Source of the DNA: Nitrosomonadaceae bacterium
Lineage (GTDB): Bacteria; Pseudomonadota; Gammaproteobacteria; Burkholderiales; Nitrosomonadaceae
Length of the DNA: 64,000 nucleotides
Direction: 5' to 3'
Assembly: GCA_014190895.1 (NCBI GenBank)
Contig: BJGV01000001.1
Location: forward strand, 1-64,000
Shown: positions 19,761 through 30,322 of the stretch, piece after piece
Numbering within the stretch: the stretch's first letter is position 1
How the letters are laid out: every line of letters begins with the position of its first letter
Notes under the pieces: model-generated
Told to the model about the DNA's origin: nothing
Databases searched by the model: none
Seen by the model: only the letters and a program-made list of their open reading frames with translations
Program-made: the position numbers and the translations under genes

Positions 19761-20639
19761 TTATTTTCCACTTTTTCCAGAATTTCTTAGATACTTGAAA
19801 AATTCAGAATTTGGTTCCAGTACCATTAAGTCGTTTTTATTCTTGAAACTCTGCTTGTAAGCTTCTAAGCTACGATAGAAAGAATAAAATTCTGGATTTT
19901 GTTGGAAGGCATTGGCATATATTTCTGAAGCCTTGGCATCACCCTCACCTTTATTTTTTTGGGCTTCTCGGTAAGCTTCTGCTAAAATTACCTCACGTTG
20001 TCTGTCAGCATCAGCACGAATTTTTTCGGATTCTGCCGCGCCAGTTGAGCGTAATTCATTAGCAACACGTTTTCTTTCTGCCTCCATTCGACGGTAGACA
20101 GACTCACTTACTTCCTGTGGTAGGTCGACACGTTTTAGACGTACGTCTACTACTTCTACTCCAATCTTACGGGCATCGGCATCTGCTTTCTGGCGCATAA
20201 TTTCCATAATCTTATCGCGCTCTCCGGATACTACATCGTGTACTGTACGATTACCAAACTCATCTCGTAGACTTGAATTTACTGTTTGCGCTAAACGAGT
20301 TTGTGCCAGCATTTCGTCACCTCGTACGCTAATATAATATTGTTTAACATCAATAATGCGCCATTTAACGAATAAATCTACTAAAACATTTTTCTTCTCA
20401 GAAGTAATGAAACGCTCTGGTTCGATTGTATCCATAGTCATAATGCGAGATTCAAAGAAACGGACATTCTGTACCATAGGAATTTTGAAATAAAGCCCTG
20501 GAGAAGTCTTTACGCCGACCACTTCACCCAGTTGAAATACGATAGCACTTTGGCGCTGATCTACAATGAATAGCGATGAACTAAGTAGAAAAAATATCGA
20601 AGTAATTGCAATTAGTAATACCGAGCTTTGATTTTTCAT
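19761..20639 (-). CDS. hflC: HflC, SPFH-domain partner of the FtsH protease
   Basis: With HflK it forms a large membrane cage around FtsH and modulates proteolysis. At 292 residues it has an N-terminal membrane segment at about 5-25, an SPFH (prohibitin) domain, and a coiled-coil charged region near 175-235 (RRMEAERKRVANELR). The start codon follows the hflK stop directly, so translation is coupled. It is 163 bp upstream of the DUF2065 gene. Confidence 0.95.
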   Translation of the reverse strand: MKNQSSVLLIAITSIFFLLSSSLFIVDQRQSAIVFQLGEVVGVKTSPGLYFKIPMVQNVRFFESRIMTMDTIEPERFITSEKKNVLVDLFVKWRIIDVKQYYISVRGDEMLAQTRLAQTVNSSLRDEFGNRTVHDVVSGERDKIMEIMRQKADADARKIGVEVVDVRLKRVDLPQEVSESVYRRMEAERKRVANELRSTGAAESEKIRADADRQREVILAEAYREAQKNKGEGDAKASEIYANAFQQNPEFYSFYRSLEAYKQSFKNKNDLMVLEPNSEFFKYLRNSGKSGK

Positions 20640-21836
20640 TTATCTTGACTCCCGTTCACGAGATCGAAATGCTTCGCGTGTTCGCGAAGCATTATCAATC
20701 ACAGGTTCTGGGGTAACAGCTATCGGTATCTCTGGTATTTGAGCAAGAGGCGGCGCAACCGTTTGCATTAGTTTGTCTAGCGGTAGATAAAGTAAATTGT
20801 TGCCATTCTTTTGGTCCACCAATACTTTACTGGTGTTAGAAAGCACTTGTTGCATCATGTCTAGGTAAAGACGATCGCGAGTTACATTAGGCGCCTTATT
20901 GTACTCAATAAGTACTTTTTTGAAGCGATTTGCATCCCCTTCGGAGCTAACAATGACACGCTGTTTATACCCATCAGATTCTTCAATTAAACGGGCAGCA
21001 TTACCTTTAGCTTTAGGGATGACATCATTAGCGTAAGCTTGGCCTTCATTTTTTTGTCTTTCTCTATCTTGCCCTGCTTTAACAGCATCATCAAATGCGG
21101 CCTGTACTTGTTCTGGCGGTTGAGCATTTTGCATAGTAACCTTGCTGATGGCAATACCTATTTTGTAGCGATCAAGAATATCTTGCATTAATTGCGTTGC
21201 TTTCGCTGCCACCTGCTCTCGTCCTTCGTAGAGCACAAAATCCATTTTACTTTTCCCAATAACTTCACGAATCGATGTTTCCGCCGCTTGCAAAACAGCT
21301 TCTTCTGGATCACGGTTATTAAATAGAAATTCTTCTGGATTTTTTAGGATATATTGAACGGCAAATTGAATATCAATGATATTTTCATCATCAGTTAACA
21401 TCAGAGATTCTTTCAACACTTTGCTTTTAACATTATTGCGATAGCCAATTTCAACTGTGCGCACTTGACTTACGTTAACGTTCTCTACAGTTTCAATTGG
21501 GTATGGGAAGTGCCATCGTAATCCGGCTTGGGTAGTTTGAGTATATTGACCGAAACGCAGAATGAGACCACGTTGGCCTTCATTAACAATATAAAATCCG
21601 CTGGCCAACCATAGTAAAAAAATTAACCCAGCAAATAAGCCCGCGCCCATGCCACCCATGTAGCGTTTAAAATTACCGTTTCCCGGTCCTTCTTCACCAC
21701 CAGACTGCCCATTATTAGGTCGTTTACTTCCAAAGATGTTATTAAGTTTCTTGTTAAAATTTAACCACAATTCTTCTAGATCAGGCGGACCAGAATTACC
21801 TTTTTTTCGTCCCCATTGAGGATCATTTAATCCCAT
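20640..21836 (-). CDS. hflK: HflK, SPFH-domain partner of the FtsH protease
   Basis: At 398 residues it starts MGLNDPQWGRKKGNSGPPDLEE-like, the typical glycine-rich and asparagine-rich cytoplasmic tail (to about 58), then one membrane segment near 62-85, the SPFH domain, a coiled coil, and a Pro/Ala-rich end. This order is characteristic of HflK. It is adjacent to hflC. The hflX gene, usually between hfq and hflK in proteobacteria, is absent and a 422-bp gap lies upstream instead. Confidence 0.95.
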   Translation of the reverse strand: MGLNDPQWGRKKGNSGPPDLEELWLNFNKKLNNIFGSKRPNNGQSGGEEGPGNGNFKRYMGGMGAGLFAGLIFLLWLASGFYIVNEGQRGLILRFGQYTQTTQAGLRWHFPYPIETVENVNVSQVRTVEIGYRNNVKSKVLKESLMLTDDENIIDIQFAVQYILKNPEEFLFNNRDPEEAVLQAAETSIREVIGKSKMDFVLYEGREQVAAKATQLMQDILDRYKIGIAISKVTMQNAQPPEQVQAAFDDAVKAGQDRERQKNEGQAYANDVIPKAKGNAARLIEESDGYKQRVIVSSEGDANRFKKVLIEYNKAPNVTRDRLYLDMMQQVLSNTSKVLVDQKNGNNLLYLPLDKLMQTVAPPLAQIPEIPIAVTPEPVIDNASRTREAFRSRERESR

Positions 21837-22258
21837 AATAGTTCCATTTTTATGATAAATGTAAATTAACTACTTAGATTCTGGGTAAGATTTTTTAAAT
21901 TTAGTAAAGATGCAAAAGACCCTATTTTATTCGAGCACGTCAACTTGTTACATTACACCCCTCTTATTTCTAATAATACATTAAGGTACTAGGGGGGGGT
22001 GAATTCTCAATTTTTTCGGCTGTCCCAAGTCTAGTAAGCCTAGGTTCATTACTACCCATTTTTGATTAGATACATTCGTAGTATTCTACCACATTTGTTA
22101 CGCCCATCACAGAAATAGTGAACTCATTATCTTTAGTCAATTGTTCTATTTTAGCCGGGTTATCAATGTAGTTTTTTTTACTAAGATTAATCAGTACAAA
22201 GACACTATTGCAGATGTTCTGGGTAACAGTGGCGTTAGTTATCGGGTGCGGTTGTTAT
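21837..22258. other. 422-bp gap between hfq and hflK, with a 62-codon open stretch
   Basis: This is where hflX is normally found. On the minus strand 22254-22066 reads open for 62 codons before TAA, including FVLINLSKKNYIDNP and IEQLTKDNEFTISV, but has no good start (first in-frame choices are TTG, GTG or ATG in the second half). I could not match it to HflX or any other family. It may be the remnant of a lost gene or chance. A run of eight G lies near 21990-21997. The hflK promoter should also be in this gap but no clear sigma70 pair was found. Confidence 0.4.
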
Positions 22259-22480
22259 TTAAAGTGGAACAGTAAAATCTCTGGTGGGCACCACCGTAGA
22301 AATTGAGTGTTTATATACCATCTGTGTCACCGAATTTTTTAGTAATACTGTCTCTTGATCAAATGAATCGATCTTGCCTTGTAATTTAATTCCATTGATC
22401 AGATAAATTAATGTCGGAATTCCTTCTTCTTGCAAGGCAGTGAGAAAAAGGTCTTGTAAACACCGTTTTTTATTATCCAT
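22259..22480 (-). CDS. hfq: RNA chaperone Hfq (with unusual proximal-face residue)
   Basis: Sm-like RNA chaperone forming hexamers that pair small RNAs with mRNAs. At 73 residues with essentially no C-terminal tail, it has Sm1 ([21 protein letters not shown]) and Sm2 ([13 protein letters not shown]), and the key QD (9-10), Tyr26, Lys32 and YKH motif. Two differences from the usual sequence stand out: QDPF is QDLF, and the position equal to E. coli Phe42 in the uridine pocket is Glu43 (FDQETVLL). The codon is GAG and the frame is intact. It is on the same strand as hflK-hflC but separated by 422 bp. Confidence 0.94.
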   Translation of the reverse strand: MDNKKRCLQDLFLTALQEEGIPTLIYLINGIKLQGKIDSFDQETVLLKNSVTQMVYKHSISTVVPTRDFTVPL

Positions 22481-22668
22481 ATAGTCTACCTAGTATTGTT
22501 AAATGCTGTCTCTAACATTAATTTTTATTTAAGGTTGATAGGTCTTAAATTGAAAAGAACGTATTTACAATTTGGTTGCAAAAAAAGATTCTTATCTCTT
22601 ATGTAAGATAGATTCTGGTTAAATTAGTTCACGGATTCGTATAAAAATACCTATACTCACGTATACCG

Positions 22669-23151
22669 TTATGGGTGGACATGATTGATTAGATGGGCTA
22701 ATTCAGTTAAGGCTTGTTGATAGACTTGACGCTTAAATTCGATTACTGATTCCGGTTCTATCCAGTAATGGCTCCAGCGCCAGGCATCAAACTCCGGATG
22801 AGAATGAGAGCGTAGAGATATGTCGCAATCGCGCCCCATGAAACGCAGCAAATACCAAATTTGTTTCTGCCCTTTGTAATTTTTGCGCCAGTCACGTTTT
22901 ATCCATTGATCCGGTACTTCATATCGCAACCAGTTACGGGTACGCCCGATAATAGTAACGTGGGAAGAGCATAGACCGGTTTCTTCTGTCAATTCTCGAT
23001 ACATTGCCTGTTCTGGACTTTCACTAGGTTCAATACCACCTTGTGGAAATTGCCAGAAATCTTGTTTAATACGTTTCCCCCAGAAGACTTCATTTTTTTT
23101 GTTTAGTAAAATGATACCAACATTGGAACGATAGCCATTACAGTCAATCAT
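22669..23151 (-). CDS. rppH: RNA pyrophosphohydrolase RppH
   Basis: Removes pyrophosphate from the 5' end of mRNA, starting RNase E-dependent decay. At 160 residues it opens [17 protein letters not shown]. The complete Nudix box GGIEP...REltEETGL is at 38-60, and the aromatic C-terminal stretch (WRWSHYW, near 135) is typical. It is divergent from proS across a 220-bp gap, a common betaproteobacterial arrangement. Confidence 0.95.
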   Translation of the reverse strand: MIDCNGYRSNVGIILLNKKNEVFWGKRIKQDFWQFPQGGIEPSESPEQAMYRELTEETGLCSSHVTIIGRTRNWLRYEVPDQWIKRDWRKNYKGQKQIWYLLRFMGRDCDISLRSHSHPEFDAWRWSHYWIEPESVIEFKRQVYQQALTELAHLINHVHP

Positions 23152-23225
23152 ACGATGTATTCATTTGATTTATTATATTTAGGTTCAATTTAAGTCTTTC
23201 CATATTCTATATCAGACAGAGATCT

Positions 23226-23262
23226 ACCATTCAATTAATAGACGGCTTATTAATTCAATGGT
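23226..23262. repeat. 37-bp near-perfect palindrome in the rppH/proS intergenic region
   Basis: Two 15-nt arms, 23226-23240 and 23248-23262, pair perfectly except for one C-C mismatch; the 7-nt loop is GACGGCT. The inner arm is AATTAATA/TATTAATT, the outer ACCATT/AATGGT. It lies between divergent starts and lacks a flanking T run, so it is unlikely to be a simple terminator. It could be an operator, an mRNA leader hairpin or a small mobile palindrome. Confidence 0.55.
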
Positions 23263-23372
23263 CTGTATCATATTAGTTACGCGTTACTGTTATTAATACA
23301 GTCTCAAATGAGACTTACTCAAGTCTTTCACGGTAGAATTACCTTTATCTAGTTATTGTAATGGAGATAGTA

Positions 23373-25082
23373 ATGCGTGTTTCGCAATTTTTTATATCCA
23401 CACTTAGGGAGGCCCCTGCAGAAGCGGAGCAAATAAGTCATAAATTGATGTTGCGAGCAGGCTTTATTAGGCGTCTTAGTAGCGGTTTATACACTTGGAT
23501 GCCGCTTGGTTTAAGAGTTCTGCGGAAAGTTGAGAATATTGTGCGTGAGGAGATGAATAAAAATGGAGCTATAGAACTTCTGATGCCTGCAGTACAGCCA
23601 GCTGAATTATGGCAAGAGACTGGACGTTGGGATGTATTCGGGCCACAGATGCTCAAAATAAAAGATAGACATCAACATAATTTTTGTTTCGGTCCTACAC
23701 ATGAAGAAGTTATTACCGATATCGTACGGCAGGAAATAAAAAGTTATCGCCAGTTACCGTTGAATTTTTATCAGATCCAGACTAAGTTTCGTGACGAGAC
23801 TCGTCCTAGATTTGGAGTGATGCGTGCGCGTGAATTCGTGATGAAAGATGCTTACTCGTTTCATGCCGACATGGAATGTTTGGAAAAAACTTATAAAATT
23901 ATGTATCGAACTTATGACCAAATATTCTCTCGTTTGGGGTTAAGATTTCGTGCGGTAGCAGCGGATACCGGATCAATGGGTGGAAGTAGTTCGCATGAAT
24001 TTCATGTGTTGGCCGATTCAGGTGAAGATAGTATTGTTTTTTGTCCAGATTCAGATTACGCCGCCAACATAGAGTTGGCGGAAACCTTGCCACCCGATGA
24101 ATTGCGTCAGATGGCAAGTAATCCTATGCAGAAAATTTTAACGCCAAATAAGAGAACGTGTGAGGAGGTAGCTAATTTTTTTAAAATACCAGTACAGAAA
24201 ACTGTAAAGACTTTAGTAGTAATAGTAAATAATAAGATGGTTCTTCTGCTGTTACGCGGCGATCATCAGTTAAATGAAATTAAAGCTCAGAAGATTTCAG
24301 TTCTTGATGGTTTCCGATTGGCAAGTGAAGAAGAGATATTGAAACAGATTGGTTGTCGTTCAGGGTATATAGGGCCAGTCGGTCTAGAATTACTTATCAT
24401 AGCTGATAGAGTTGTCACAGAAATGAGTGATTTTGTTTGTGGTGCAAATGAAACAGATTATCACTTGACCGATGTTAATTTTGGCCGTGATATGAGGGAA
24501 CCCGATCATGTTTTTGATATTCGTAATGTAATTTCTGGGGAATTATCACCTGACGGGAAAGGCCAGCTTGAAATTTGTCGGGGCATCGAAGTTGGACATA
24601 TTTTTCAATTGAGAACTAAATATTCAGAAGTAATGAAAGCTGAGTATCTTGATAAACAGGGGCATTCTCGATTCATGGAAATGGGTTGTTATGGCATTGG
24701 GATATCACGTATTGTGGCAGCAGCTATTGAACAAAATTATGATGAGCGCGGCATCATTCTTCCGATTGTTATGGCGCCATTTAAAATTGTTATCATACCC
24801 ATTGGTATGAAAAAAAGTGAACAGGTAAAAAGAGAAGCGGAGAAGTTATACACAGAACTTTATTCCGCCGGCATTGAAGTGTTGCTTGATGATCGGGATG
24901 AACGTCCGGGTGTGATGTTTGCTGATATGGAATTAATTGGAATTCCTTATCGTATCGTTATTGGAGAGCGTAGTTTGAAGGAAGGAAGTGTTGAATATCA
25001 AAAACGGTGCGATAAAGAGTCTAAGATAATTCCTTTGCAAAACGTGATTAATTTCTTGATGTCAGAGGAATGGAAAAGTTAA
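23373..25082 (+). CDS. proS: Prolyl-tRNA synthetase
   Basis: Charges tRNA-Pro. From the ATG at 23373 (GGAG 6 nt upstream; a second in-frame ATG at 23361 lacks this) it has 569 residues. It is the bacterial type with the class II core ([16 protein letters not shown] near 32, [25 protein letters not shown] near 138-162), a YbaK-like editing insertion at about 225-385, and a C-terminal anticodon-binding domain with [20 protein letters not shown] near 508-527. The matching tRNA-Pro(TGG) is at 35721. Confidence 0.97.
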   Translation: MRVSQFFISTLREAPAEAEQISHKLMLRAGFIRRLSSGLYTWMPLGLRVLRKVENIVREEMNKNGAIELLMPAVQPAELWQETGRWDVFGPQMLKIKDRHQHNFCFGPTHEEVITDIVRQEIKSYRQLPLNFYQIQTKFRDETRPRFGVMRAREFVMKDAYSFHADMECLEKTYKIMYRTYDQIFSRLGLRFRAVAADTGSMGGSSSHEFHVLADSGEDSIVFCPDSDYAANIELAETLPPDELRQMASNPMQKILTPNKRTCEEVANFFKIPVQKTVKTLVVIVNNKMVLLLLRGDHQLNEIKAQKISVLDGFRLASEEEILKQIGCRSGYIGPVGLELLIIADRVVTEMSDFVCGANETDYHLTDVNFGRDMREPDHVFDIRNVISGELSPDGKGQLEICRGIEVGHIFQLRTKYSEVMKAEYLDKQGHSRFMEMGCYGIGISRIVAAAIEQNYDERGIILPIVMAPFKIVIIPIGMKKSEQVKREAEKLYTELYSAGIEVLLDDRDERPGVMFADMELIGIPYRIVIGERSLKEGSVEYQKRCDKESKIIPLQNVINFLMSEEWKS

Positions 25083-25246
25083 TTAAAATAGCCTGATTGT
25101 TTGCATTTTTTATTTATTAAATAGATTTTCTCTATGTTGTGAGCTTAAGAATTTTTGATATTGAATTGATTTAGACATTTTTATTAATACTGTTCAAATT
25201 TAGGCCGGAGACCAGAGCGTGCTTATTGATAATGAATCAAAAATCT

Positions 25247-25271
25247 TTATTCAAATTTTGCATTTGAATAA
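25247..25271. repeat. Perfect 10-bp inverted repeat between proS and leuA
   Basis: TTATTCAAAT and ATTTGAATAA around a 5-nt loop, in the 265-bp gap between convergent proS and leuA. It is AT-rich and lacks a strong T run on either side, though the minus strand has TTTTT a few bases on. It may be a weak bidirectional terminator. The rest of the gap (25083-25347) shows no gene. Confidence 0.4.
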
Positions 25272-25347
25272 GCATAGGTTATTAACTAATAAGCTACGTC
25301 ACAATAAAAATAACGTATTAAAGTTTTCACACTTATTTAATTCAGAT

Positions 25348-26880
25348 TTATACTTGTGGGTGCGCTCTCTCTAATTTTTTGTGTAATTTATTGAGCGCGC
25401 TGAGATAAGCCTTCGCTGAAGCTATGACAATGTCTGTGTCTGCTCCATGGCCATTAACAATACGTCCAGATTTTTGTAGTCGTACCGTTACTTCTCCCTG
25501 GGAATCAGTGCCGCTAGTGATGTTATTCACCGAATATAATTGTAAGTCAGTCTCACTGACCAAAATTTTCTCAATGGCCCGAAAAGTGGCATCCACTGGC
25601 CCACTACCGTCTGATTCCGCATGCAGTTCTTTACCTTCTTCAGTAATAACTATATAGGCATACGGAGTTTTACCAGTTTCGCTATGGGCAGTTAAGGATA
25701 AAAGTTTGTAATGCTCTTGTAGAGTCATTACCTCATCTGAGACAAGCGCATGCAGATCTTCATCAAAGATATCATGCTTCTTATCGGCTAATTCTTTGAA
25801 ACGCATGAATGTAGTGTTGAATAGTTCCTCTGATTCTAGTTCGATACCAAGCTCGGCCAGGCGACTACGAAAAGCGTTACGCCCAGAGTGCTTCCCTAAT
25901 AATAGTTTATTGGCGCCCCAACCCACATCTTCAGCGCGCATAATTTCATATGTTTCACGGTGTTTGAGCACGCCGTCTTGATGTATACCGGATTCGTGCG
26001 CAAATGCATTCGCACCAACAATGGCTTTATTGGGCTGTACTGGAAAACCCGTAATTCCGGACACTAATTTACTAGCTGACACTATGTGCTTGGAATCTAT
26101 ACGCGTATCACAAGGAAAGAAATCTTGACGAGTTCTTACTGCCATCACTATTTCCTCTAACGAAGCGTTGCCTGCACGTTCACCCAGACCATTTATAGTA
26201 CATTCTACTTGTCTCGCTCCATTTATGACTGCCGACAAAGAGTTTGCGACTGCCAAACCTAAATCGTTGTGACAGTGAACTGAAAAAATTACCTTATCAG
26301 AGTTAGGTATGCGTTCACGAAGAGTTTGAATAAGGGCGCCGAATTGCTCCGGTACAGTGTAGCCAACGGTATCAGGAATATTCAGGGTGGTTGCCCCAGC
26401 GCTGATGACTGCTTCTAATATACGGCAAAGAAAGGTAATTTCTGAGCGACCCGCATCTTCAGGTGAGAATTCTATATTATCAGTATACTGGCGCGCCCAT
26501 TTCACAGCCCTTACAGCCTGCTCTACTACTTGGTCTGGAGACATGCGTAATTTCTTCTCCATATGAATGGGTGAAGTAGCAATAAAAGTATGAATGCGTC
26601 CTGAATTACAGTTTCTTAGGGCCGTACCAGCACGTATTATATCCGCTTCAGTAGCGCGAGCTAACGCACATACGGTACTGTCTTTAATCACATCAGCCAC
26701 CGCTTGCACAGCTTCAAAATCACCATTGGAAGCCGCTGGGAAGCCGGCCTCAATAACATCTACTCGCATTCGTTCTAGTTGCCGCGCAATGCGTACCTTC
26801 TCTTCTTTTGTCATGGATGCACCAGGACTTTGTTCACCATCACGTAAGGTTGTGTCAAAAATTATCAAATGATCGCGCAT
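25348..26880 (-). CDS. leuA: 2-isopropylmalate synthase
   Basis: First committed step of leucine synthesis: condenses acetyl-CoA and 2-oxoisovalerate. At 510 residues it has [16 protein letters not shown] near 8-23, the HCHNDLGLA metal motif near 202-210, a [12 protein letters not shown] stretch near 236, and a C-terminal regulatory domain (about 390-510) for leucine feedback. GAGGAAAAG lies upstream of the start. It is last in the block ilvB-ilvN-ilvC-psd-pssA-leuA, separated from pssA by 222 bp in which no gene is seen. Confidence 0.96.
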   Translation of the reverse strand: MRDHLIIFDTTLRDGEQSPGASMTKEEKVRIARQLERMRVDVIEAGFPAASNGDFEAVQAVADVIKDSTVCALARATEADIIRAGTALRNCNSGRIHTFIATSPIHMEKKLRMSPDQVVEQAVRAVKWARQYTDNIEFSPEDAGRSEITFLCRILEAVISAGATTLNIPDTVGYTVPEQFGALIQTLRERIPNSDKVIFSVHCHNDLGLAVANSLSAVINGARQVECTINGLGERAGNASLEEIVMAVRTRQDFFPCDTRIDSKHIVSASKLVSGITGFPVQPNKAIVGANAFAHESGIHQDGVLKHRETYEIMRAEDVGWGANKLLLGKHSGRNAFRSRLAELGIELESEELFNTTFMRFKELADKKHDIFDEDLHALVSDEVMTLQEHYKLLSLTAHSETGKTPYAYIVITEEGKELHAESDGSGPVDATFRAIEKILVSETDLQLYSVNNITSGTDSQGEVTVRLQKSGRIVNGHGADTDIVIASAKAYLSALNKLHKKLERAHPQV

Positions 26881-27102
26881 CTTTTCCTCCTCTATTCTAA
26901 TAAGGATACTTGAATTGTGAGCACAGAACTAAAAAAGATTGATCAGGGTAAAAATTTAAGGAGGCGTAGTAATTTAACGTACAGAATACAAGAGTCGAAT
27001 TAAAAAACAGATCATACTGAAAATGAGCGCAAGAGCAATGTTCCATTTACTTCATTGGGTGAAATGCAAATGGACTTTTCCGTTTACGCAATGAAGAAGA
27101 GG

Positions 27103-27876
27103 CTAAGTTTTTAGCGTATCGTTATTTTTTTTCTTTTTCTTTAGTCTCCATAACCATATAATATAGCCAGATACTGCATACGATACAAATAGGCAAAATA
27201 GCACAACAGGCGGGTGACTTGGAATTAGAACAAAAAAGAATAATACAAGCAGTAATACAGTTATAAATGGCACATTTTTGTGCAGATTGATCTCTTTTCC
27301 GCTGTAGTAAGGAAGACTGCTGACCATAGTAATGGCGGCAAATAGAGTGATGCACCATGCTAACCAATTGATGCTTGAACCCTCCATCCCGAAATCCAAC
27401 ATTACCCAAACTAGTCCTGCGATCAATGCCGCCCCTGCAGGGCTAGGTAAACCTTGAAAAAAACGTTTATCCGCGGTTCCTGTGTTAGTGTTAAAACGCG
27501 CTAAACGAAGAGCGGCGCAGGCACAGTAGATGAAGGCCGCAATCCAACCTAGTTTCCCCATATCTTTCAGAGCCCATTCGTATATGACTAGTGCAGGAGC
27601 GGCACCGAATGAAATCATATCAGATAGACTGTCGTACTCTGCCCCAAATTCGCTTTGAGTATGGGTGAATCTTGCTACCCGACCATCCAATCCATCTAGT
27701 ACCATAGCAATGAGAATCGATACAGCAGAGTGCTCAAAATTCCCATTCATTGCTTGTATAATGGCATAGAAACCAGCAAACAAGGCGGCAGTGGTGAATA
27801 GATTGGGCAATAAATAAATACCGCGTCGCCGTAATCTTGATTTAGGTGTGAAGTGAGACTGATCTGGGTCGTACAT
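27103..27876 (-). CDS. pssA: CDP-diacylglycerol--serine O-phosphatidyltransferase
   Basis: Makes phosphatidylserine at the inner membrane, the precursor of phosphatidylethanolamine. It has the CDP-alcohol phosphotransferase motif DGRVARFTHTQSEFGAEYD with following LSD, and about 6-8 membrane segments. I chose the ATG at 27876 (257 residues, starting MYDPDQSHF); a TTG at 27963 would add 29 residues without a clear reason. It lies downstream of psd, so the two steps to phosphatidylethanolamine are adjacent. The C-terminus ends in a lysine-rich tail. Confidence 0.92.
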   Translation of the reverse strand: MYDPDQSHFTPKSRLRRRGIYLLPNLFTTAALFAGFYAIIQAMNGNFEHSAVSILIAMVLDGLDGRVARFTHTQSEFGAEYDSLSDMISFGAAPALVIYEWALKDMGKLGWIAAFIYCACAALRLARFNTNTGTADKRFFQGLPSPAGAALIAGLVWVMLDFGMEGSSINWLAWCITLFAAITMVSSLPYYSGKEINLHKNVPFITVLLLVLFFFVLIPSHPPVVLFCLFVSYAVSGYIIWLWRLKKKKKNNDTLKT

Positions 27877-27982
27877 TATTTGTGTGATACACAAAGAAGT
27901 ATGTAGGGTAAATCGTTGTTTTAGATAGTAAACCAGGGGTAACAGCAAGTTACAAATAGGCAACTAATACACTAATTTAATT

Positions 27983-28627
27983 TTATCTAGGTAGTTCCGC
28001 CAATACGGTTAATGTTGCATAAACTTTGTCCCCGATACTCACTTTAATTTCAGTATTGAGGGGCAAGTATACATCTACTCGCGAACCGAAGCGGATGAAA
28101 CCAAAACGTTGACCACGCGTGAGGTATTCCCCGGCTTTAACGTAACATAAAATACGTTTTGCGATCAATCCAGCAACTTGTACACAAGTTATATCAGAAC
28201 CATTGGCTGTTTTTATCCATAAAGCATTGCGTTCATTCTCTAGGGAAGCTTTGGGCAGGTTGGCACTGATAAATTTTCCAGGTGAATACCATCCACTAAT
28301 AATTTTTCCATCTACTGGACTACGGTTAGAGTGAACATTAAACACATTCATGAATACACTAATCTTGACAGCATCACGCTCGAGATAGGGGTCTCGTATG
28401 TTTTCTACTGCAACTATCCTGCCATCGGCAGGCGACAAGACAGTATTAAGTTTCTCTGGAACGACACGTGGTGGATCACGGAAAAATTGTAACACAAAAA
28501 ATGCGAGCACCCAGAGGGGTGCCGCCCATTGCCAGTCAGTAATGGCATGCACTAATGATGCAATAATTGCAGCCCCAGCAATAAAAGGCCAGCCTTCACG
28601 AGCAATAAAAGGGTGTGGGTAATTCAT
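27983..28627 (-). CDS. psd: Phosphatidylserine decarboxylase proenzyme (short form)
   Basis: Decarboxylates phosphatidylserine to phosphatidylethanolamine. This is the 214-residue short form with two N-terminal hydrophobic segments, [12 protein letters not shown] near 64-75, [16 protein letters not shown] near 91-106, and the self-cleavage site in [13 protein letters not shown] near 177-189, where the Ser becomes the pyruvoyl group. It sits between ilvC and pssA, the arrangement common in betaproteobacteria. Confidence 0.95.
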   Translation of the reverse strand: MNYPHPFIAREGWPFIAGAAIIASLVHAITDWQWAAPLWVLAFFVLQFFRDPPRVVPEKLNTVLSPADGRIVAVENIRDPYLERDAVKISVFMNVFNVHSNRSPVDGKIISGWYSPGKFISANLPKASLENERNALWIKTANGSDITCVQVAGLIAKRILCYVKAGEYLTRGQRFGFIRFGSRVDVYLPLNTEIKVSIGDKVYATLTVLAELPR

Positions 28628-28716
28628 TAGGTGATATAAATAGTTAACAGTAAGAAGTATTTAGTTTATCAATGCATGGAGCTAATCATTTTTTAAACGT
28701 TGCCTATCATTTCAAG

Positions 28717-29745
<1,029 letters not shown>

Positions 29746-29828
29746 CTATTTTGTTTTAATTTTGAATAAGATAAGTGTTGAAAGCTAATTTAGTGGGTAG
29801 TATCTTGTTCTATACATAAGGAGCGCCA

Positions 29829-30320
29829 TTACACCTTGAGCGTTCTTTCGCCGCGACCAATACCAGAGGCACCGGTACGTACAGTTTCCAGAATAGAGCT
29901 GTGCCCTATGGTATTAATAAACGTATCGAGTTTTGAAGTAGTTCCAGTCAGTTTGATAGTATAAGATATATCAGTTGTATCGACAATGTGACCACTAAAA
30001 GTATCAGTTGTATGTTTTATTACTTCTCGATTTTTATCGGTCACATGGATTTTCACAAGCATTAATTCATATTCAATGTGATCGCCATCACTTAGGTTCA
30101 AGACCTTTATTACATCAATCAGTTTATTTAACTGTTTTATTATTTGTTCAACTACATCATCTGAGCCAATTGTGACTATGGTCATGCGCGACAAGGTTGA
30201 GTCCTCAGTTGGCGCGACTGTGAGCGATTCAATATTATAGCCACGAGCCGAGAATAGTCCAGCAACGCGTGATAGCCCACCAGCCTCGTTTTCTATTAAT
30301 AAAGAGATAATATGTCGCAT
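29829..30320 (-). CDS. ilvN: Acetolactate synthase small (regulatory) subunit
   Basis: At 163 residues it has an N-terminal ACT domain (MRHIISLLIENEAGGLSRVAGLF) that binds valine for feedback inhibition, and a C-terminal domain contacting the catalytic subunit. The gene starts 2 bp after the ilvB stop, so the two subunits are translated together. This type is also called ilvH. Confidence 0.96.
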   Translation of the reverse strand: MRHIISLLIENEAGGLSRVAGLFSARGYNIESLTVAPTEDSTLSRMTIVTIGSDDVVEQIIKQLNKLIDVIKVLNLSDGDHIEYELMLVKIHVTDKNREVIKHTTDTFSGHIVDTTDISYTIKLTGTTSKLDTFINTIGHSSILETVRTGASGIGRGERTLKV

Positions 30321-30322
30321 TT

